64,000 bases of DNA from Topomyia yanbarensis (Eukaryota; Arthropoda; Insecta; Diptera; Culicidae), in contig NC_080670.1 of NCBI RefSeq assembly GCF_030247195.1, positions 36,423,934 to 36,487,933 of the forward strand, given 5' to 3'. Both the position numbers and the translations under genes were made by a program. The notes beneath the pieces were generated by a model. That model did no database searches, had not been told where the DNA came from, and saw only the letters and a list, made by a program, of their open reading frames with translations. Within the stretch, counting starts at the first letter, position 1. The number at the start of each line of letters is the position of its first letter. Shown piece by piece: positions 1-11,861 of the stretch.

Positions 1-273
1 CGTATTGGTGTAATTATATTTAATTTGAAGCTTGGTGAATATCGATGTAACGTGTCGCTTCTGTATTTGTGTTTGTCCTCGTATTGCATATTCTTTTATT
101 AAATAAATATTACTGAGAACTGTGCAAACGATTATGAATTAACGAGTGGAAACTAATACGTGCAAGGCTTCCGAATCTTGCATCGTTTCAACGGTTTTTC
201 TAAACGCCGAGTATATCGCCGCTTGCTTTCGGCCCTGCGAGAGTATGTATGCGTTAAATAATCAAATTAGGGA
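1..273. other. No gene seen
   Basis: AT-rich sequence at the left edge of the window. I see no coding frame with support, no terminal repeat and no RNA gene. Confidence 0.5.
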
Positions 274-462
274 GGAACGAACAATGGACCGAAAATCGAA
301 AACGAAAAAAGCCGTTTTTTCCACACCGTTTGTTAGATCTTCATGAAAATCAATCAGCTTATTTAGAATATTGTTACAGTACTACTGTTTGATTGTCATG
401 AAGATCTAACAAACCGTGCGGAAAAAACTGTTTTTTTTCGTTTGTGATTTTTGTTCGTTTCT
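274..462. repeat. Foldback MITE, near-palindromic
   Basis: Two arms of about 80 bp pair with each other. The left arm runs GAACGAACAATGG to the GATCTTCATGA box at about 337-347, and the right arm returns from TCATGAAGATCTAACAAACC at about 399 to TTGTTCGTT at 459. About 35 bp of unpaired AT-rich loop lies between them. The short frames on each strand here (ending FVRSS on both) are simply the two arms read in opposite directions. No transposase; the superfamily is not assignable and no clear TSD was found. Confidence 0.75.
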
Positions 463-660
463 CTGTTCAACCTTACGCGAACGGATACGACAATGTCCGC
501 AGCTTGTTTCGAGAAAATAACATCCGAGTTTAGTTTACATTTACAATGTGCCTTTCGTTCACTTCTACGAGTGCATGTGTGCATATAAGAATCGCGATAG
601 ATTGCGCAATAGCAAAATTCGGTTGAGTGCAAGCGGTTGCAAGCGGCCTCGGTGTTAAAA

Positions 661-1000
661 GGGCCCTTCCACGTTCAATATCTTTGTCAATACTAGAGAG
701 TATTGTACGTGTAAAGCAGCCCTTACACGTTCAATATTTTTGTCAATACTAGTATTGACGATATTGTTACAATATTTCAGTCCTGTGTGAAATCCACATC
801 GTCAATACAACTTTTTTCCATTACACATACAATACTTTTGTCAATACTCTCCAGTATTGACAAAAATATTGAACGTGTAAGGGCCGCTTAATGGAAACAA
901 GTTGTATTGAAGATGTGGCTTTCAAATGAGATTGAAAGATTGTAACAATATCGTTAATACTGTGTATTGACAAAAATATTGAACTGTAAGGGCCGCTTTA
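661..1000. repeat. Long inverted-repeat MITE with nested self-copy
   Basis: The box CCCTTACACGTTCAATATTT near 720 recurs inverted near 870-885 and again, slightly degenerate, at about 970-990. Outer arms 715-815 and about 895-1000 pair across the whole element. A shorter inverted copy of the same family (about 820-890, and remnants at 661-714) sits inside or beside it. This looks like a MITE that has received a copy of its own family. No coding capacity. Confidence 0.7.
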
Positions 1001-1235
1001 TGACTTACCCATGTATGTGTGTGGGACTGTCCGATGTGTGTAGATCGATTAGCGCAAGAATTTCAGCATCGTTCTTCATTCACCCTACTAAGTTTCACGC
1101 AAAAAGACGCAATCGTGCACCCAAAACGCGAACCGTATGAATTACATGCGAATAAGCATGATTCTAATGAGAATTTTGCATTGTAACTGGTATAATGCAT
1201 AGAAAGCGATATTGCTCCGGGACAAAAATGCATTA

Positions 1236-1818
1236 ACGTATGCGGAATAAAATTTGGACAAAATTCAAAAGGTAATTTTTTTGTAGAAAACCATTTATTA
1301 AATGTTCTCTCTATATGAAAACATTTGTCAGCTTTTTAACTTAATGTAGAAAAAAAATTGAGCTCATTCGAGAAGCTTTACGACAGTTTGCAGGAACTTT
1401 TTGCAAAGGAGTCGAAAAAATTGATGTTGGCATATTTTTAATTTCTTTCTTAATTTTGATTATCATTTTTGTTAGTTTTATGTCGAAAATTATGAGCTTT
1501 TACTCTCTGCTTTATATCATCCCAGAAAAACCTCATTTGGACGCAGCTGTGGTACATTTGGAGGGATATCAGCCTTTTGCACAAAATATATACCATAATC
1601 CTCCAATGCGCCAAAACTTTTTTTTGGCATAATAGCTAAGTGCTATATTGGGCGTTCGCTGCCATTTTGTTCACATGGTATCTCCTAGTGGGTCGAAATT
1701 AACACTGGATATTTGAAATAAGTGTGCCTAGAGTATGACGTTTAGTATGGTGCTTTGCGCAGGGTTGCATTTTTGTTTTAATGCTGGAAGCGTTGTCCAA
1801 ATTTCATTCCGCATACGT
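1236..1818. repeat. TA-flanked MITE (ACGTATGCGG termini)
   Basis: The left end reads ACGTATGCGGAATAAAATTT and the right end is its inverted counterpart, ending ATTCCGCATACGT. TA flanks both sides (1234-1235 and 1819-1820), as expected for Tc1/mariner-like or other TA-targeting transposases. The 583-bp body is noncoding. Confidence 0.75.
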
Positions 1819-1820
1819 TA

Positions 1821-2567
1821 AATGGCGATTACATCACAGAAACTTACACAAACTCACAGTTGGGAATGTATTAGTGAATTTAACGATATCGGAGTATTAG
1901 TATTAACATGACTCCGAACTAATACACATGTAAAGGAGATCTCCACTCGGATACATGTGCGCTCTGAAAATATTAATACACGCTCAAGGATCTGTTTCCA
2001 TTTCGCTTTTCTACTGTTCACATGCTGCATATTGGAGAGAACAGTTTATAGCATCATCAAATTGGTGGGGTGTTGAGCTTTCGGCGTTCTCTCAACCCTA
2101 ATTTTACCAGAGATATGCGAGTTCTAGCCACTAGAAAGGTTCATAAATGTTAATAATGATTAATGATTATTTAGGCGCACTATACGCAGGAGAAAGTCAC
2201 CTATATGGGAACATTGGGCTAACAAGTTAATTCAACATTTGTCTGATAGAAGCCGTCCGCCAATCATTCCTGACATTCCTCATATCAACAGTACCTTCAG
2301 GTGATATTATATCAGTATTTCGCAGCGAAAATATCTAAGCTAAATGTATCATAAACTATAAAGGCAGTGATGACATGGTTTTACACTTTTTAGCAGCAGT
2401 GGCAGTTACTCATTTCAGTTTGTATTATTTTCCGAACATGCGAATCCAGCGCACATCATTGCCCTGGTCAACGATCATCGCAAATCAATCTGAACACAAA
2501 TCATTTTCTCTCACTCTTCTCTGCAGCATAGAATGAGAGAGCGATGATTTTACTGCAAAAACCATTC
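1821..2567. other. Stretch without gene
   Basis: No supported gene. A short imperfect inverted repeat (TCTCTCACTC / GAATGAGAGAGCG, about 2508-2545) lies just left of the hAT MITE. Nothing else recognisable. Confidence 0.4.
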
Positions 2568-2575
2568 GCTGTGGG

Positions 2576-2980
2576 CAGAGTTAAAAATATTCAAATTCAT
2601 TGAATGAAAATTGATCATATTCAGCCGCATTCATTTTCAATATTCAGTGACGCAGCTGAAGATGTCAAACGAACAAACCGCCCATTCAACCATGCAGATT
2701 TTCATTCGTCTCCGATTATTACACGAAGCGGCCGTGCAGCAACGGATCAAACGCATCAAAGTAGGCCCTGGCACAATGTAAGCGATGATGATTGTTGTTT
2801 CACATGCTTTACCGGCATTTGACAACATTTTCCTATATAATTAGTGAAATGAATATATTGTACGATATTCAACTGAATGAATAACATGGATATTTGAATG
2901 AATATTTTTTCTATTCACCGCGAGTCGCATCAGGTTCATTTTCAGCCGTCAAAAAAGAGCTTCGATTATTTTTAACTCTG
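2576..2980. mobile_element. Non-autonomous hAT element, 8-bp TSD
   Basis: The ends are inverted (CAGAGTTAAAAATA at left, TATTTTTAACTCTG at right). They are flanked by the identical 8-bp duplication GCTGTGGG at 2568-2575 and 2981-2988. CAG-starting inverted ends plus an 8-bp TSD are diagnostic of the hAT superfamily. A shorter sibling in the opposite orientation lies at 23789-24053. The 405-bp body has no transposase, so movement must be in trans. The 72-residue frame inside it is not a gene. Confidence 0.88.
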
Positions 2981-3468
2981 GCTGTGGGAAAATGACAACG
3001 CGTATATCACACACTCTCGTGAACGTACACTGTTGACGCGTTTAGTGTGGTTGGAATTGAGCTGTTTGCAGATAAAAAGCGTAACTGTGTATGAAAACAG
3101 AAGTTCTTACAAACACCACAGAGGTATTCATGTATAGAATACACAACCTTTTTGGCAGACTCAGCAAGCAAAACCAACTAATACTTTTACATGCGGGCAG
3201 ATTATATGGTAGCGTGTATTCTCAACCAATTTATTTCATCATGAATCAAGCTGTGTTGGTATAATGCCGTAGCTATGTTTGGTCTACAATGCGAAGAAGG
3301 CATGATTCTAATTCGGAATATGCACGAAAGGATGTAATACCTTTTTGCATTGGGAAATTGTTTTGGGTGTGGAGAACGCGTACTCAGCTTCCGAAAACCA
3401 CGACACACGGATGTTCACAATTTATGAAACAGACATGTTTTCTATTTCGTCTATTGCTGTGATCCATA

Positions 3469-4376
3469 AGGGAGAGTGAGGACACTTGATCCTTGGGGAT
3501 ATTTGATTCTCTGGCCATATCTCCTAATCTAAACGTATAAAGTTATCACAATATAAAAAGAAAATGAAGAGTTTGATCGTTTATGATGTTTAAAAAACAA
3601 ATCTGATGTATTACATTAGGTTTGGAAAAATTGAATAATATTTTAGAAAATATGTTCACAAATTTTTTGAACGGTTGTATGAGATCATCGAACTAATTAT
3701 TTATGACTATTTTCAAGTACGGTTACTTTCTAAGGGCTTTTGCCTAGAAAAACACGTTATTCGAATAAAAAGTTTTACTACACATACAAAAAAAAATAAA
3801 TATTGTTCACCTCATACAATAGGCATGTTTGATCCTTGTAACACTGGGTAATCTTGATCCCTATCATTAGTTCGCTCAAACACTTTCGAAATATATAGAA
3901 AGAGAAAAACATCATTTTCATATCGTACCTGGCACTATTAATTGATCTAAAATGGTAATGATGGTATCGGTTATTGAAGGTTGAAAAAGTTAAACAGCAG
4001 TGATTTACCGCAAATACGTGTCTCGACTTTCTACTCTGGCTAAAGATTGTCGTGCAGCTAAAAATGTAATCTTATTAATTAATTTATAGGTGGTTAGCTG
4101 AACTTTCGTATCTATAGATCATAGTGTGCTTTGTTTCTTTAGCCCCAGTAGGCAGGGGATCAAGTTACCACACGTTTTTACAAAAACCTCGTTTTAGCAT
4201 GATTTTCAAAACTGTTCATATTACTGACAGGACATAGTATTCGGATTTACACATTATTCATAGCTCTTACAATTCGAATTGACTACAAGATGGCAAACTT
4301 TGAAATTTAAATTTTTATTTCTTTGAAAAGTCATGAGTATAGAACAAAAGTGGGATCAAGCGTACCCACTCTCCCC
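3469..4376. mobile_element. Non-autonomous TA-flanked element (AGGGAGAGTG)
   Basis: Left AGGGAGAGTGAGGACACTTG and right CACTCTCCCC are inverted ends bounded by TA (3467-3468 and 4377-4378). The box GGACACTTGATCC near the left end recurs as GGGATCAAG near the right end. Internal GATCCTTG / CTTGATCCC boxes occur near 3835 and 3850. The build resembles the elements at 33877-34831 and 19426-20492, so these may form one superfamily. No transposase frame. Confidence 0.7.
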
Positions 4377-4378
4377 TA

Positions 4379-5040
4379 ATCGACGAGTAATGATTTGTCC
4401 AGAATTTTTCCTCAGTATATTTTGACATGCTTATTGGCTGTTATAATCTTGCTATTTGATTCTTATCGGGTTCATTCTCGTGAAATAGTTAACTAAATAA
4501 TAAAATGCTATTCATGGATTCTTGAATAGATTCATAATTTTTAGTAGGGTGAAGTGCCCATTTTCACCATGCTAAAGAGGGTGCCTTACTAATTAATTGA
4601 TTACGTGGCCTACAATCAATAGAATGCATACAAATTGGAATCAACAGCTTTGCTTCGTTGTTAAGAACCAAGATAATAACACAAATGCCCTAAAAACGAT
4701 GAAATTCTCGTGTTTGAGCGCAACGAAAACTCGAATCGAGTGCCCTATTGTTGCGCTACCATTTGATTCAATGCGTCGAACAAAGATGGCAGACACTGCT
4801 GTAACCAACTGCTTCAAATGGGTAGGGTAATAATAGAAACATAGCGATAATAGACTCATCAACCTATGTATATATAGTTTACACTCTTCGTATGTAAGAA
4901 AAATTTACACGCATGCCTTTTTATTTCAATCTCAGTACTCGCCACGCTTTACTTCCTGCATCCGCCATATTTGTTTACATTGCTCATTTGCAACCGTTGT
5001 TTTGGGTTCGATTGGAGCTTTCGGCATCAGTCTTCGCGCA
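4379..5040. other. Stretch without gene
   Basis: Contains a TAGGGTGAAGTGCCC box at 4543 that resembles the start of the TAGGG-type MITEs, but no matching right end was found. The 77- and 73-residue frames here lie opposite one another and show no recognisable motif. Confidence 0.35.
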
Positions 5041-5051
5041 TCTCTATTACC

Positions 5052-5145
5052 CGGTCAAACCGTTCGGAATTTGATTCGGAATCCTGAATGGAGTCAGTAT
5101 GGATTCTAGCTCCAATGCAACAACCGATTCCGAAACCGATTGAAA
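5052..5145. repeat. Fragment of CCGATTCCG-type palindromic repeat
   Basis: CGGAATCCTGAATGGAGTCA and ACAACCGATTCCG are shared with the repeat inside 11944-12113 (GAAATCCTGAATGGATTCAG, ACAACCGATTCCG). A more complete palindromic relative occurs at 62129-62286. Only part of the unit is present here. Confidence 0.5.
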
Positions 5146-5149
5146 TAAA

Positions 5150-6090
5150 AAATGACAAAAAAAATGACAAGATGCGCAGCGTATATTGCACAGTTCACAC
5201 CAAACAGTTTGAAAGTGTGATTTGACATGACAGATTTTTGACATTGGAAAGTGTCAGAAACAGACTGGAAGGTTAGGATGGCTGTCAGTCTCGCTGTTTT
5301 TAAAATATATCTGATGGAAAAAGTTATTTTTTGTTGATTCCCTATCATTTCATTTGGCAACTGTGAAAAAAGTGTGCTAGCGAAGTGCATCAAAAATCCA
5401 ACTTTCAAAGCAATAAACAATACCTGATAAACAGTTTCTGAACGTCTTCGATCGACATTGTCAAATTGAACGCATCAAGGAACAGCAATGCGCTTTAAAA
5501 CAGAAAGGATCGCTAAACTCGTTGGATATCTTAAACATAAATCCCAGTTGTCAAAAGTATGGCTGTTTGGTCGGGAGCAGGAAAAGCTTTTAGAAATTTT
5601 AAATATTCCATGCATAATAGAATTTTGATTATTGTGATTATTCTGGGTTAGCTTTTCCCTGAGCATGCTAGAACGATCGGTCGTCGTCAGTTTCACGGTC
5701 TAGCAGTCGGTTTAGCATCTTCCCCGCTTTCGAGTCTACTCGATGGCGAAATAAGCGAAAGATAAATTCCTCATCAAATATCCATGGCTAAATGGAGATA
5801 ACTGGTGGAAATAACGAACGTTTGTCAGTGTTTTAGTATGTTTGGTCTGAAGAAATCAACTCGGAAGAAAATTAGTTGAAATTCAATTTGAAAATTTTCA
5901 TGAATTTTTAATCCGGGACTATAGAACTAATATACCGACTTGCAATACGCATACCACACCAGTAAATCGTAATCGTGCGTGGAAGTGTTTATGGTGCCAG
6001 TGATTAGTGGAAGTGAAAATCTGTCAATCTGTCACAATAGCAACCTCACTTTTTCCAGTGAAGTCGTGGTTCTATGCATTTGCCATTTCG
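5150..6090. other. Stretch without gene
   Basis: Frames of up to 104 residues occur on the minus strand but overlap each other in different frames and carry no known motif. A GTTGGTTT-type or TSD-bounded repeat was not found. Confidence 0.35.
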
Positions 6091-6091
6091 A

Positions 6092-6322
6092 TATTAAATT
6101 TGCAAAAGGACGAATAAGATTTGTAAACAAACTTTTATTTTGATGGTTCCTCTTAATTTACTATAATTTCAAAGCAGAAAACAATTGAAACTACTTCTAC
6201 GAAGGGTAAAAATTGCCATTAACGCATATTTTTCACGAAATTCCACTCTGCACCAGACTAATGAGCGAAACAAGTTTGTTTACAAAAAACACTTTCGCCC
6301 TTTTGACGAATTAATATTGATT
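6092..6322. repeat. MITE, TTTGTAAACAAACTT inverted ends
   Basis: The left arm contains AAAAGGACGAATAAGATTTG and TTTGTAAACAAACTT. The right arm contains AAGTTTGTTTACAAA and CGCCCTTTTGACGAAT. A second copy with the same ends and about 95% similar body lies at 33183-33405, which defines the boundaries. About 230 bp, noncoding; terminal ATATTAA / TTAATAT obscures any TSD. Confidence 0.8.
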
Positions 6323-7115
6323 TGATGATACCTTCACTATTTGTATGTTTACCCAGAGCTCTGAAAAATCAGTTATTTTCGGTAACAAACTCGCTGATTC
6401 GAGGTTTTCCTGTTGGGCAATATCCAGCGTGCGATCCGGAGTAGGAAGCAAATGCCGTCGTTGGGCTTATGGAACGCCGGTGGCGCACTTTAGGGTGTAA
6501 TATCGCAGGCAAGATAACACCTTCGGAAAAGCGGTCAGCACTTAACTGGGATTAGACGGAGATTTGGAAGGAGGTGATGGTGGGAAAAAGGATCCAGCTT
6601 CCAGTGACTTACAGAGAAGTGACACGATGGTAAGTTAACTTGTAATCCAGTATTATTCCAAAGTTTTTATTATTGTCAACACGTTACAGCTGACTACCAG
6701 AAATATAATCAAAACAAATAGTGTTCCTAGTGCGACGAAAGCTGACACATTTGGGATTACACGAGATCATTGTTTTTCGCTCACATCAATTGTGAGAATC
6801 CAGCATGGTTTGTTAGTACCCGTCAGACTAATTACGAAATATATTTGGAGTTCGTGAGCGAAAAATAGTTTGGCAGCACGACTTAAAATATCGGCAACGT
6901 CCATAACAAGCAATGAAAATAGCAGGGGTACGAGTGTACTACCTGGGGAAACTGCAGAGCTGTACAATAAGCAATCACGTTGAGTAGTACCATTACAAAT
7001 CGCAACTTGACGAAAATGAGATACGATCGAAGTCAGTCACTAAACCTTGTCATGCAACCAAGTGTTTTCAGCTTGGCGATCAGGATATTGCGATTCACTA
7101 CTGACTCAATAGCTT
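6323..7115. other. Stretch without gene
   Basis: Nothing recognised. Short frames on both strands have no motif. Composition is mildly richer in GC near 6410-6600 but lacks an open frame longer than about 60 codons. Confidence 0.35.
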
Positions 7116-7421
7116 TGATTCAATTTCTTCTTCTTCTTCTTCCAATTCTGTTTGTTTTCCGTCGGCCTATTTCCGCTACGAGGCCAAATACCGACGCCAG
7201 AGAGGTGACACTCCCACTATCTGGATTGGATATCGACCCATCAACTCATGGACCGGGGACCAACGGCTTTACTTTCCTTCCGAAGGAAGGCGTGACCTCA
7301 GATTTTTCTCACCTCTGAAAAATCTCAACGACCTCGACTGGGATTGAACCCAGACCAACTGGGGTGGGTGTCGGTCACGCTTACCACCCAACCATCGGCG
7401 CCGTCAAAATGATTCAATTTC
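7116..7421 (-). mobile_element. tRNA-derived SINE with 12-bp TSD
   Basis: Reading the minus strand from 7409, the sequence starts with a tRNA-like head. An A-box-like ATGGTTGGGTGGTAAGCG (about 7382-7399) and a B-box GGGTTCAATCCC (about 7343-7354) form an internal RNA polymerase III promoter. The tail ends in GAAGAAGAAG repeats at 7128-7143. The body is flanked by the duplication TGATTCAATTTC at 7116-7127 and 7410-7421, the signature of LINE-driven retrotransposition. A second copy lies at 9910-10106 in the same orientation. It is not a functional tRNA gene because the cloverleaf is not complete. The family name is not certain. Confidence 0.85.
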
Positions 7422-8057
7422 GAAGCAAATGATTCCAGGGTAGACATCTATGCTGACAATGTCAGAATGGCTGTCCCGAAAAGTGTTGTCAAACATGTCA
7501 GGTTATGCCGAAACTTAAAAGAAGACGTTGTATTTATCTTCAGCAGTTGAAGCTGCGTCGTTGTCAAAAACATTTCAGATGGGTTCCCAGTTTCCAACTT
7601 CTTAGCGTTAACAAACGATCAAAATTCCTTGGGATTCCGACATAAGCTCTGCTGTATTGGGTGCACGTAATGTCTGTAGAGAAACTTGGTATAACTGCGA
7701 TAATCGTTAGTGACAAGCGAAAAGAATCGTTTGTATTAAGGGAATAAGGAACTGGTTGATGGATGGTTCCCAGATAAATGTAGCTTTTCAAGCGACGAGT
7801 TATATTTGGTTCCGAAAGTACTACTTGTTGGCTCCTCCACAAGTCCGCTTCTCCCTGATGTCCCCCAAGATACTCGTACACGAGTTACACTTTCACCTAT
7901 ACAACCCGAACTGACAGCATTTGATGAGAGTCGCGCTCTTTCTCTCTGTTACTGTGAGAAGAGTAAACTGGAACTGGGCAATTACACCGTTTCGCTTACA
8001 CCTTTTTATGATTGCTTTACAGCGGTTTGAGATCGAGATGTGTAGGTACATGTGAAT
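7422..8057. other. Stretch without gene
   Basis: A 105-residue minus frame (7564-7881) and a 74-residue plus frame (7806-8030) overlap in opposite directions. Neither shows a domain or a start context worth calling. Confidence 0.35.
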
Positions 8058-8064
8058 GTGTTAC

Positions 8065-8338
8065 CACAGATAACAGACGTTTAGGCTAGAACAAAATTTC
8101 CTCAAAAACCTGTGTAAACTTTCAAATTGATAAACGTTGGAAATCCGTGTTTCACTATTGCCATCTGCGAAACTGTTTGCTACACGTGTTTGATAGCTGT
8201 ACTCTAACTGCATTGTATCGATCACTGCGCCATCTACAAACGTTTGCCAAACGTGTTTCAGACGTCTGATTTATTCTGAATTTCAGTAGCTGGTATTTAC
8301 ACACGATTCAAATCGAGCCTAAACGTCTGTTATCTGTG
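8065..8338. mobile_element. MITE with 7-bp TSD (CACAGATAAC ends)
   Basis: The inverted ends CACAGATAACAGACGTTTAG and CTAAACGTCTGTTATCTGTG are flanked by GTGTTAC at 8058-8064 and 8339-8345. Two more elements here share CACAGA-type ends and 7-bp duplications (11862-12225, 31581-31862). The body contains TGTGTAAAC and GATAAACG boxes also found in the 11862 copy. Noncoding. 7-bp-TSD MITEs are known in Aedes; the source transposase is not identified. Confidence 0.85.
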
Positions 8339-8345
8339 GTGTTAC

Positions 8346-8749
8346 CAAACAATAATAGGATCTGTCAAAATATACGTCCGTTTTGTCGAAAATTTTCGTT
8401 GTTTTCCGTCAAAGCTCGTTTCCTTTCCTTCTTCATGTTAAATACGTTTGGCGTAGGAAGAATCGCTCTCTTTTACCCGTTAATTTTTGGCAAAGTAGTA
8501 GTGCGCGACAGAAACTAAATTCAACGACAAAATTGATTAAAACGTGGTGTACATTGCTCATCGGTAATAATATAGGAAGGAAATAGTACGATTTTGGAAT
8601 TAAAAATAACCTAAATCTACGAGTAGTACGATTAGTTATATTAAATGATAATTAAAATTACTTATTTGATCAATGTCTGTTAAAATCTAGTTTTCTAAAA
8701 TTTATTAAATAGAAGACACATACAGAGAAAGGACTCTAATTAAATTATT
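8346..8749. other. Stretch without gene
   Basis: AT-rich, with two overlapping 60-67 residue plus frames and no motif. The right half is low complexity (A/T-rich words). Confidence 0.35.
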
Positions 8750-9335
8750 GGGGTTGGAGTGGAGGCGTCACATGTGCTAATCAATATTGACAGATTCGCT
8801 CGACAGCGGGCCTTTTTCAGCCTATCGGAACGAGTTCCGATTTCCCGTTCACAGGAATTGTGAGACTTTCCGAAAGATTCCCGTAGCGATAACGACAGCC
8901 GCGAGGAAGTGCAACCTGTATCCGCCTAGCAGCTAGACTTTGATGTCAGCCGACATTAGCAACTCGCCCTTTTTTTTACAATGGAGAAGACCTTTACGTC
9001 CTAGCCCAGTACACGTGCTATTGGTAGGGTCCAATCTACCACACGGGGTGCACTGGGGGCGTGTCGGGCTCGAATGGTGACCAGCCATTAATACCGACTA
9101 AACTCCATTGGGCTCCGCCATCATTCCTCCCAGGAACTACCTCTCGGTATTACTTCTGGGGGGCTCTACCAACCAGGCCGATCTTTGAGTTTGCTGCGGC
9201 CTTTTTGTGGCTGCCTCGAAATCCGAATACTAGCAAGGCTGAGTATTGGTCAGCACCAGCCGATCACTGAAATGACCCGTAATTACGAGCGGCATATTTC
9301 TGCGGTGGCCAAGGGTAACTGAGTAGAGGGTGACA
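8750..9335. other. GC-rich unclassified segment
   Basis: Clearly richer in GC than its surroundings, with a short plus frame (9061-9270, GTG start) rich in Pro, Trp and aromatic residues. The composition suggests a decayed LINE untranslated region or an exon remnant, but I recognise no domain, no TSD and no splice sites that would decide it. Confidence 0.3.
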
Positions 9336-9909
9336 CAATTATTCTGTCACCATACGAAATCAATCAGTTACTTATTTCTGCGTGTATTTACTGAAACCAA
9401 AATTCAAATTCATCGCCTCTCTCATTCATTAACTTCCCAACTGACTGAAACTTCATGCAGAATGGAATGCTTGAGTGCAGAGGAAATATAAATTCCTTCA
9501 CCAACCAAAGCATTTATTTGTTTTTATGTGGACAGCTTGAATGCAGAAGCTGGCATCTTCTACATTTTCGAGCATAAGTGAACTGCATAATCTATATCTG
9601 GTATACTTTTGCACAATAAACCATCTCATAGATAGAATGGAAACAAAATTCAGTTTGCTTCTGAAACCGAACATGTCCAAACCTGAATGCGCTGTGTCGG
9701 GAGAACGAATGACTAGGAAAACGAACCAAACATTTCATTCGTCGCGACGGGCATGAATTGAATTTTGTTTTCTTTCAAGTTCACGCAGGGATGTCAATTT
9801 TTTCAAGCTCGGGCTCAAACTGATATTATTTACACCAAGCTATCCGCCGGTTTTCTTATAACAATCGATTCGAAACGGAGAGTATAGAAGTTGGATCTAC
9901 TTCTCCTTT
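9336..9909. other. Stretch without gene
   Basis: Two opposed frames of 60-71 residues, no motifs. The GTCAATTTTTTCAAGCTCGG stretch at about 9793-9812 faintly resembles the start of the CCCGAA array at 60733 but is too short to assign. Confidence 0.3.
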
Positions 9910-10106
9910 ACCGACGCCAGAGAGGTGACTTCACTATCTGAACTAGATATCGAACTACCAAAACTCATAAGACCGGGATATCGAACCACCAGACTCATAG
10001 ACCACCAAACTCATAGAAAAATCTCAACGACCTCGGCTGGAATTGAACCCAGGCTAACTGGAGTGAGTGGCGGTCACGCTTACCACTCAACCACCGGCGC
10101 GGTCAG
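9910..10106 (-). mobile_element. tRNA-derived SINE, second copy
   Basis: Same family as 7116-7421. On the minus strand it begins GACCGCGCCGGTGGTTGAG with an A-box-like GGTGGTTGAGTGGTAAGCG and has the B-box GGGTTCAATTCC at about 10038-10049. The GACGCCAGAGAGGTGAC box near the tail matches 7190-7209. It is shorter and internally rearranged: a CATAGACC / ATAAGACC motif is repeated at 9960-10015. The GAA-rich tail and TSD are not clear, so this copy is older or truncated. Confidence 0.75.
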
Positions 10107-11854
10107 TTCCTGGTGATCGAATTCCGATGAAAGACTTTCTGGAAGAGCTCTTCCTCCCAGAATCCCAGAACTTTTTTACTGCCGAAAACATGCGGAAAAG
10201 GCAATGCGGATTGAGCGGTAACAGGGGACCCTTTCGACTGTCCTGGTTTTTTACTTGTCTGATATGGTCACCCTAGCCAAGCAAATATTTCAAAGCATCG
10301 TTTTACAATGTCCGGAAATTTATACCATTCTGTACTTTTTCACAAAACTCTGTCCAGAATCTGTACCAATAAAAATCGAAAAATCTGTACTTTTGTAGAT
10401 AAATCTGTACTTGTGGTAACACTGAGTGCACCTATCTGCTTCCGACTGTTGCTGTAATTTTGCCACTTTTCGGTGGGATGAGTTGAGTTTGCTGAGCAGC
10501 TACTCGTCGCAGCACCTCACTTCACTAACAGGATGTTGTTCGGATATGGTTCATCTTTCACCCACCATGCCATATAGTGAGAGTTAACTATTTCGTTTGA
10601 TCGTTTAACTTCCGAGCGCGTGTGCCACAACGTCAAAAAAAAAAAATAAAATACCGCACTATTATCGTCCGAAAAGTAGTAGATAAGCTGTGAGCTCAAG
10701 CATTGGCGAAACCGAAAACCGGTTTAAACTTTCGGTACTCCTTCCGATCATATGGCAATGCGTTACGGTACCGTGCATTCCATCCGGGCGGGCATTAAGT
10801 TTCAAGATTTTCGATTGGAGATGAATCTCTGAAAGTCATTGCAGCTGCGTTGGAACAGAGCGGCCATTCGACAGGTGGCAAACGGTTCGAAGCTTGTTTG
10901 CCCCTCTTATAGGTTTGCTATAAATAAATAGTTCGACTGACCCAGTCATCGAGTACCGATATTGTTTTGATATATTTTCGGATTTACTTGAAATCCTCCG
11001 AGGTTCCATATCTAGCACGTTCTTTTTCATAGAATGTGGTGGTTCGCTTTCGTTCTGCACACCTGTTTCAGGGAAGGAATTTATTTCGTTTATCACATGC
11101 CACCCGTCGTCAGGCTAACTATAACATCAGACAAATAAATAGAACACTTCTTTCACTATCGTTGAAATGGAAACCTTTTTGTAGTATTCGCGATCTATTT
11201 TATTTTAATCCGTCAAAACACATAAAAAAGTAGATCTTTAATTTTATAATTTCAGTATTCTAATTAAATGTTATTTCTTCTTATTCGTAGTAATTTTGAT
11301 GAAGAAAATATGTTTTCTGCCTTTGAAAAATATATAGAAGGTATATTATGTTTATTATCAAAGTTAGTATCAAGATAAAAGCTATGAAAAGCTAGATAAT
11401 GTACTTCGATGCCATTTTAGCTTATCTTCGAAACTCTAATCCCTATCGCTGTCAGTTTACACATTTTGCAGCACTTGGGGTTAGAACATACAAATGTTAT
11501 GACTGTTTGTCTGTGATATAACATCACAAGGATGCAGACAGACGCACTTTTCTGCTATCACGGAGAAACGGCTGAACTCATTGCTTTGTTGCTATTTTCG
11601 TGGCATTTACCACGTGTTCGTATGCTACCATACAGTGCACAGTGATTGAGAATGACAGATTAATGTGCCGAAACTGGGTAATACAGTTGCTTGTTACATT
11701 TCGACTGTCTGTGATACGCTATCGCAAATATTTAAGATGCAAATAAAGACATGTCTTTTAATCTGGTAGCTCCGTTGAACGGTATATATCGAAGTTTCTA
11801 CCTATCCCGATTGAGTTATGGACGCCTGGTGGACGTCGTTGGATATCTTCTAAC
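10107..11854. other. Long stretch without gene
   Basis: Contains CTGTACTT / CTGTACCA words repeated four times at about 10330-10415 and a GGTAACACTGAG box, typical of decayed repeat ends. It also contains a poly(A) run near 10637. Frames up to 86 residues have no recognisable motif and overlap across strands. Confidence 0.35.
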
Positions 11855-11861
11855 GTTATAC

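Noticed and set aside
7340..7400. tRNA gene on the minus strand
   Set aside because: A and B boxes are present but the sequence is the head of a SINE with a TSD and a GAA tail; a second copy exists at 9910-10106.
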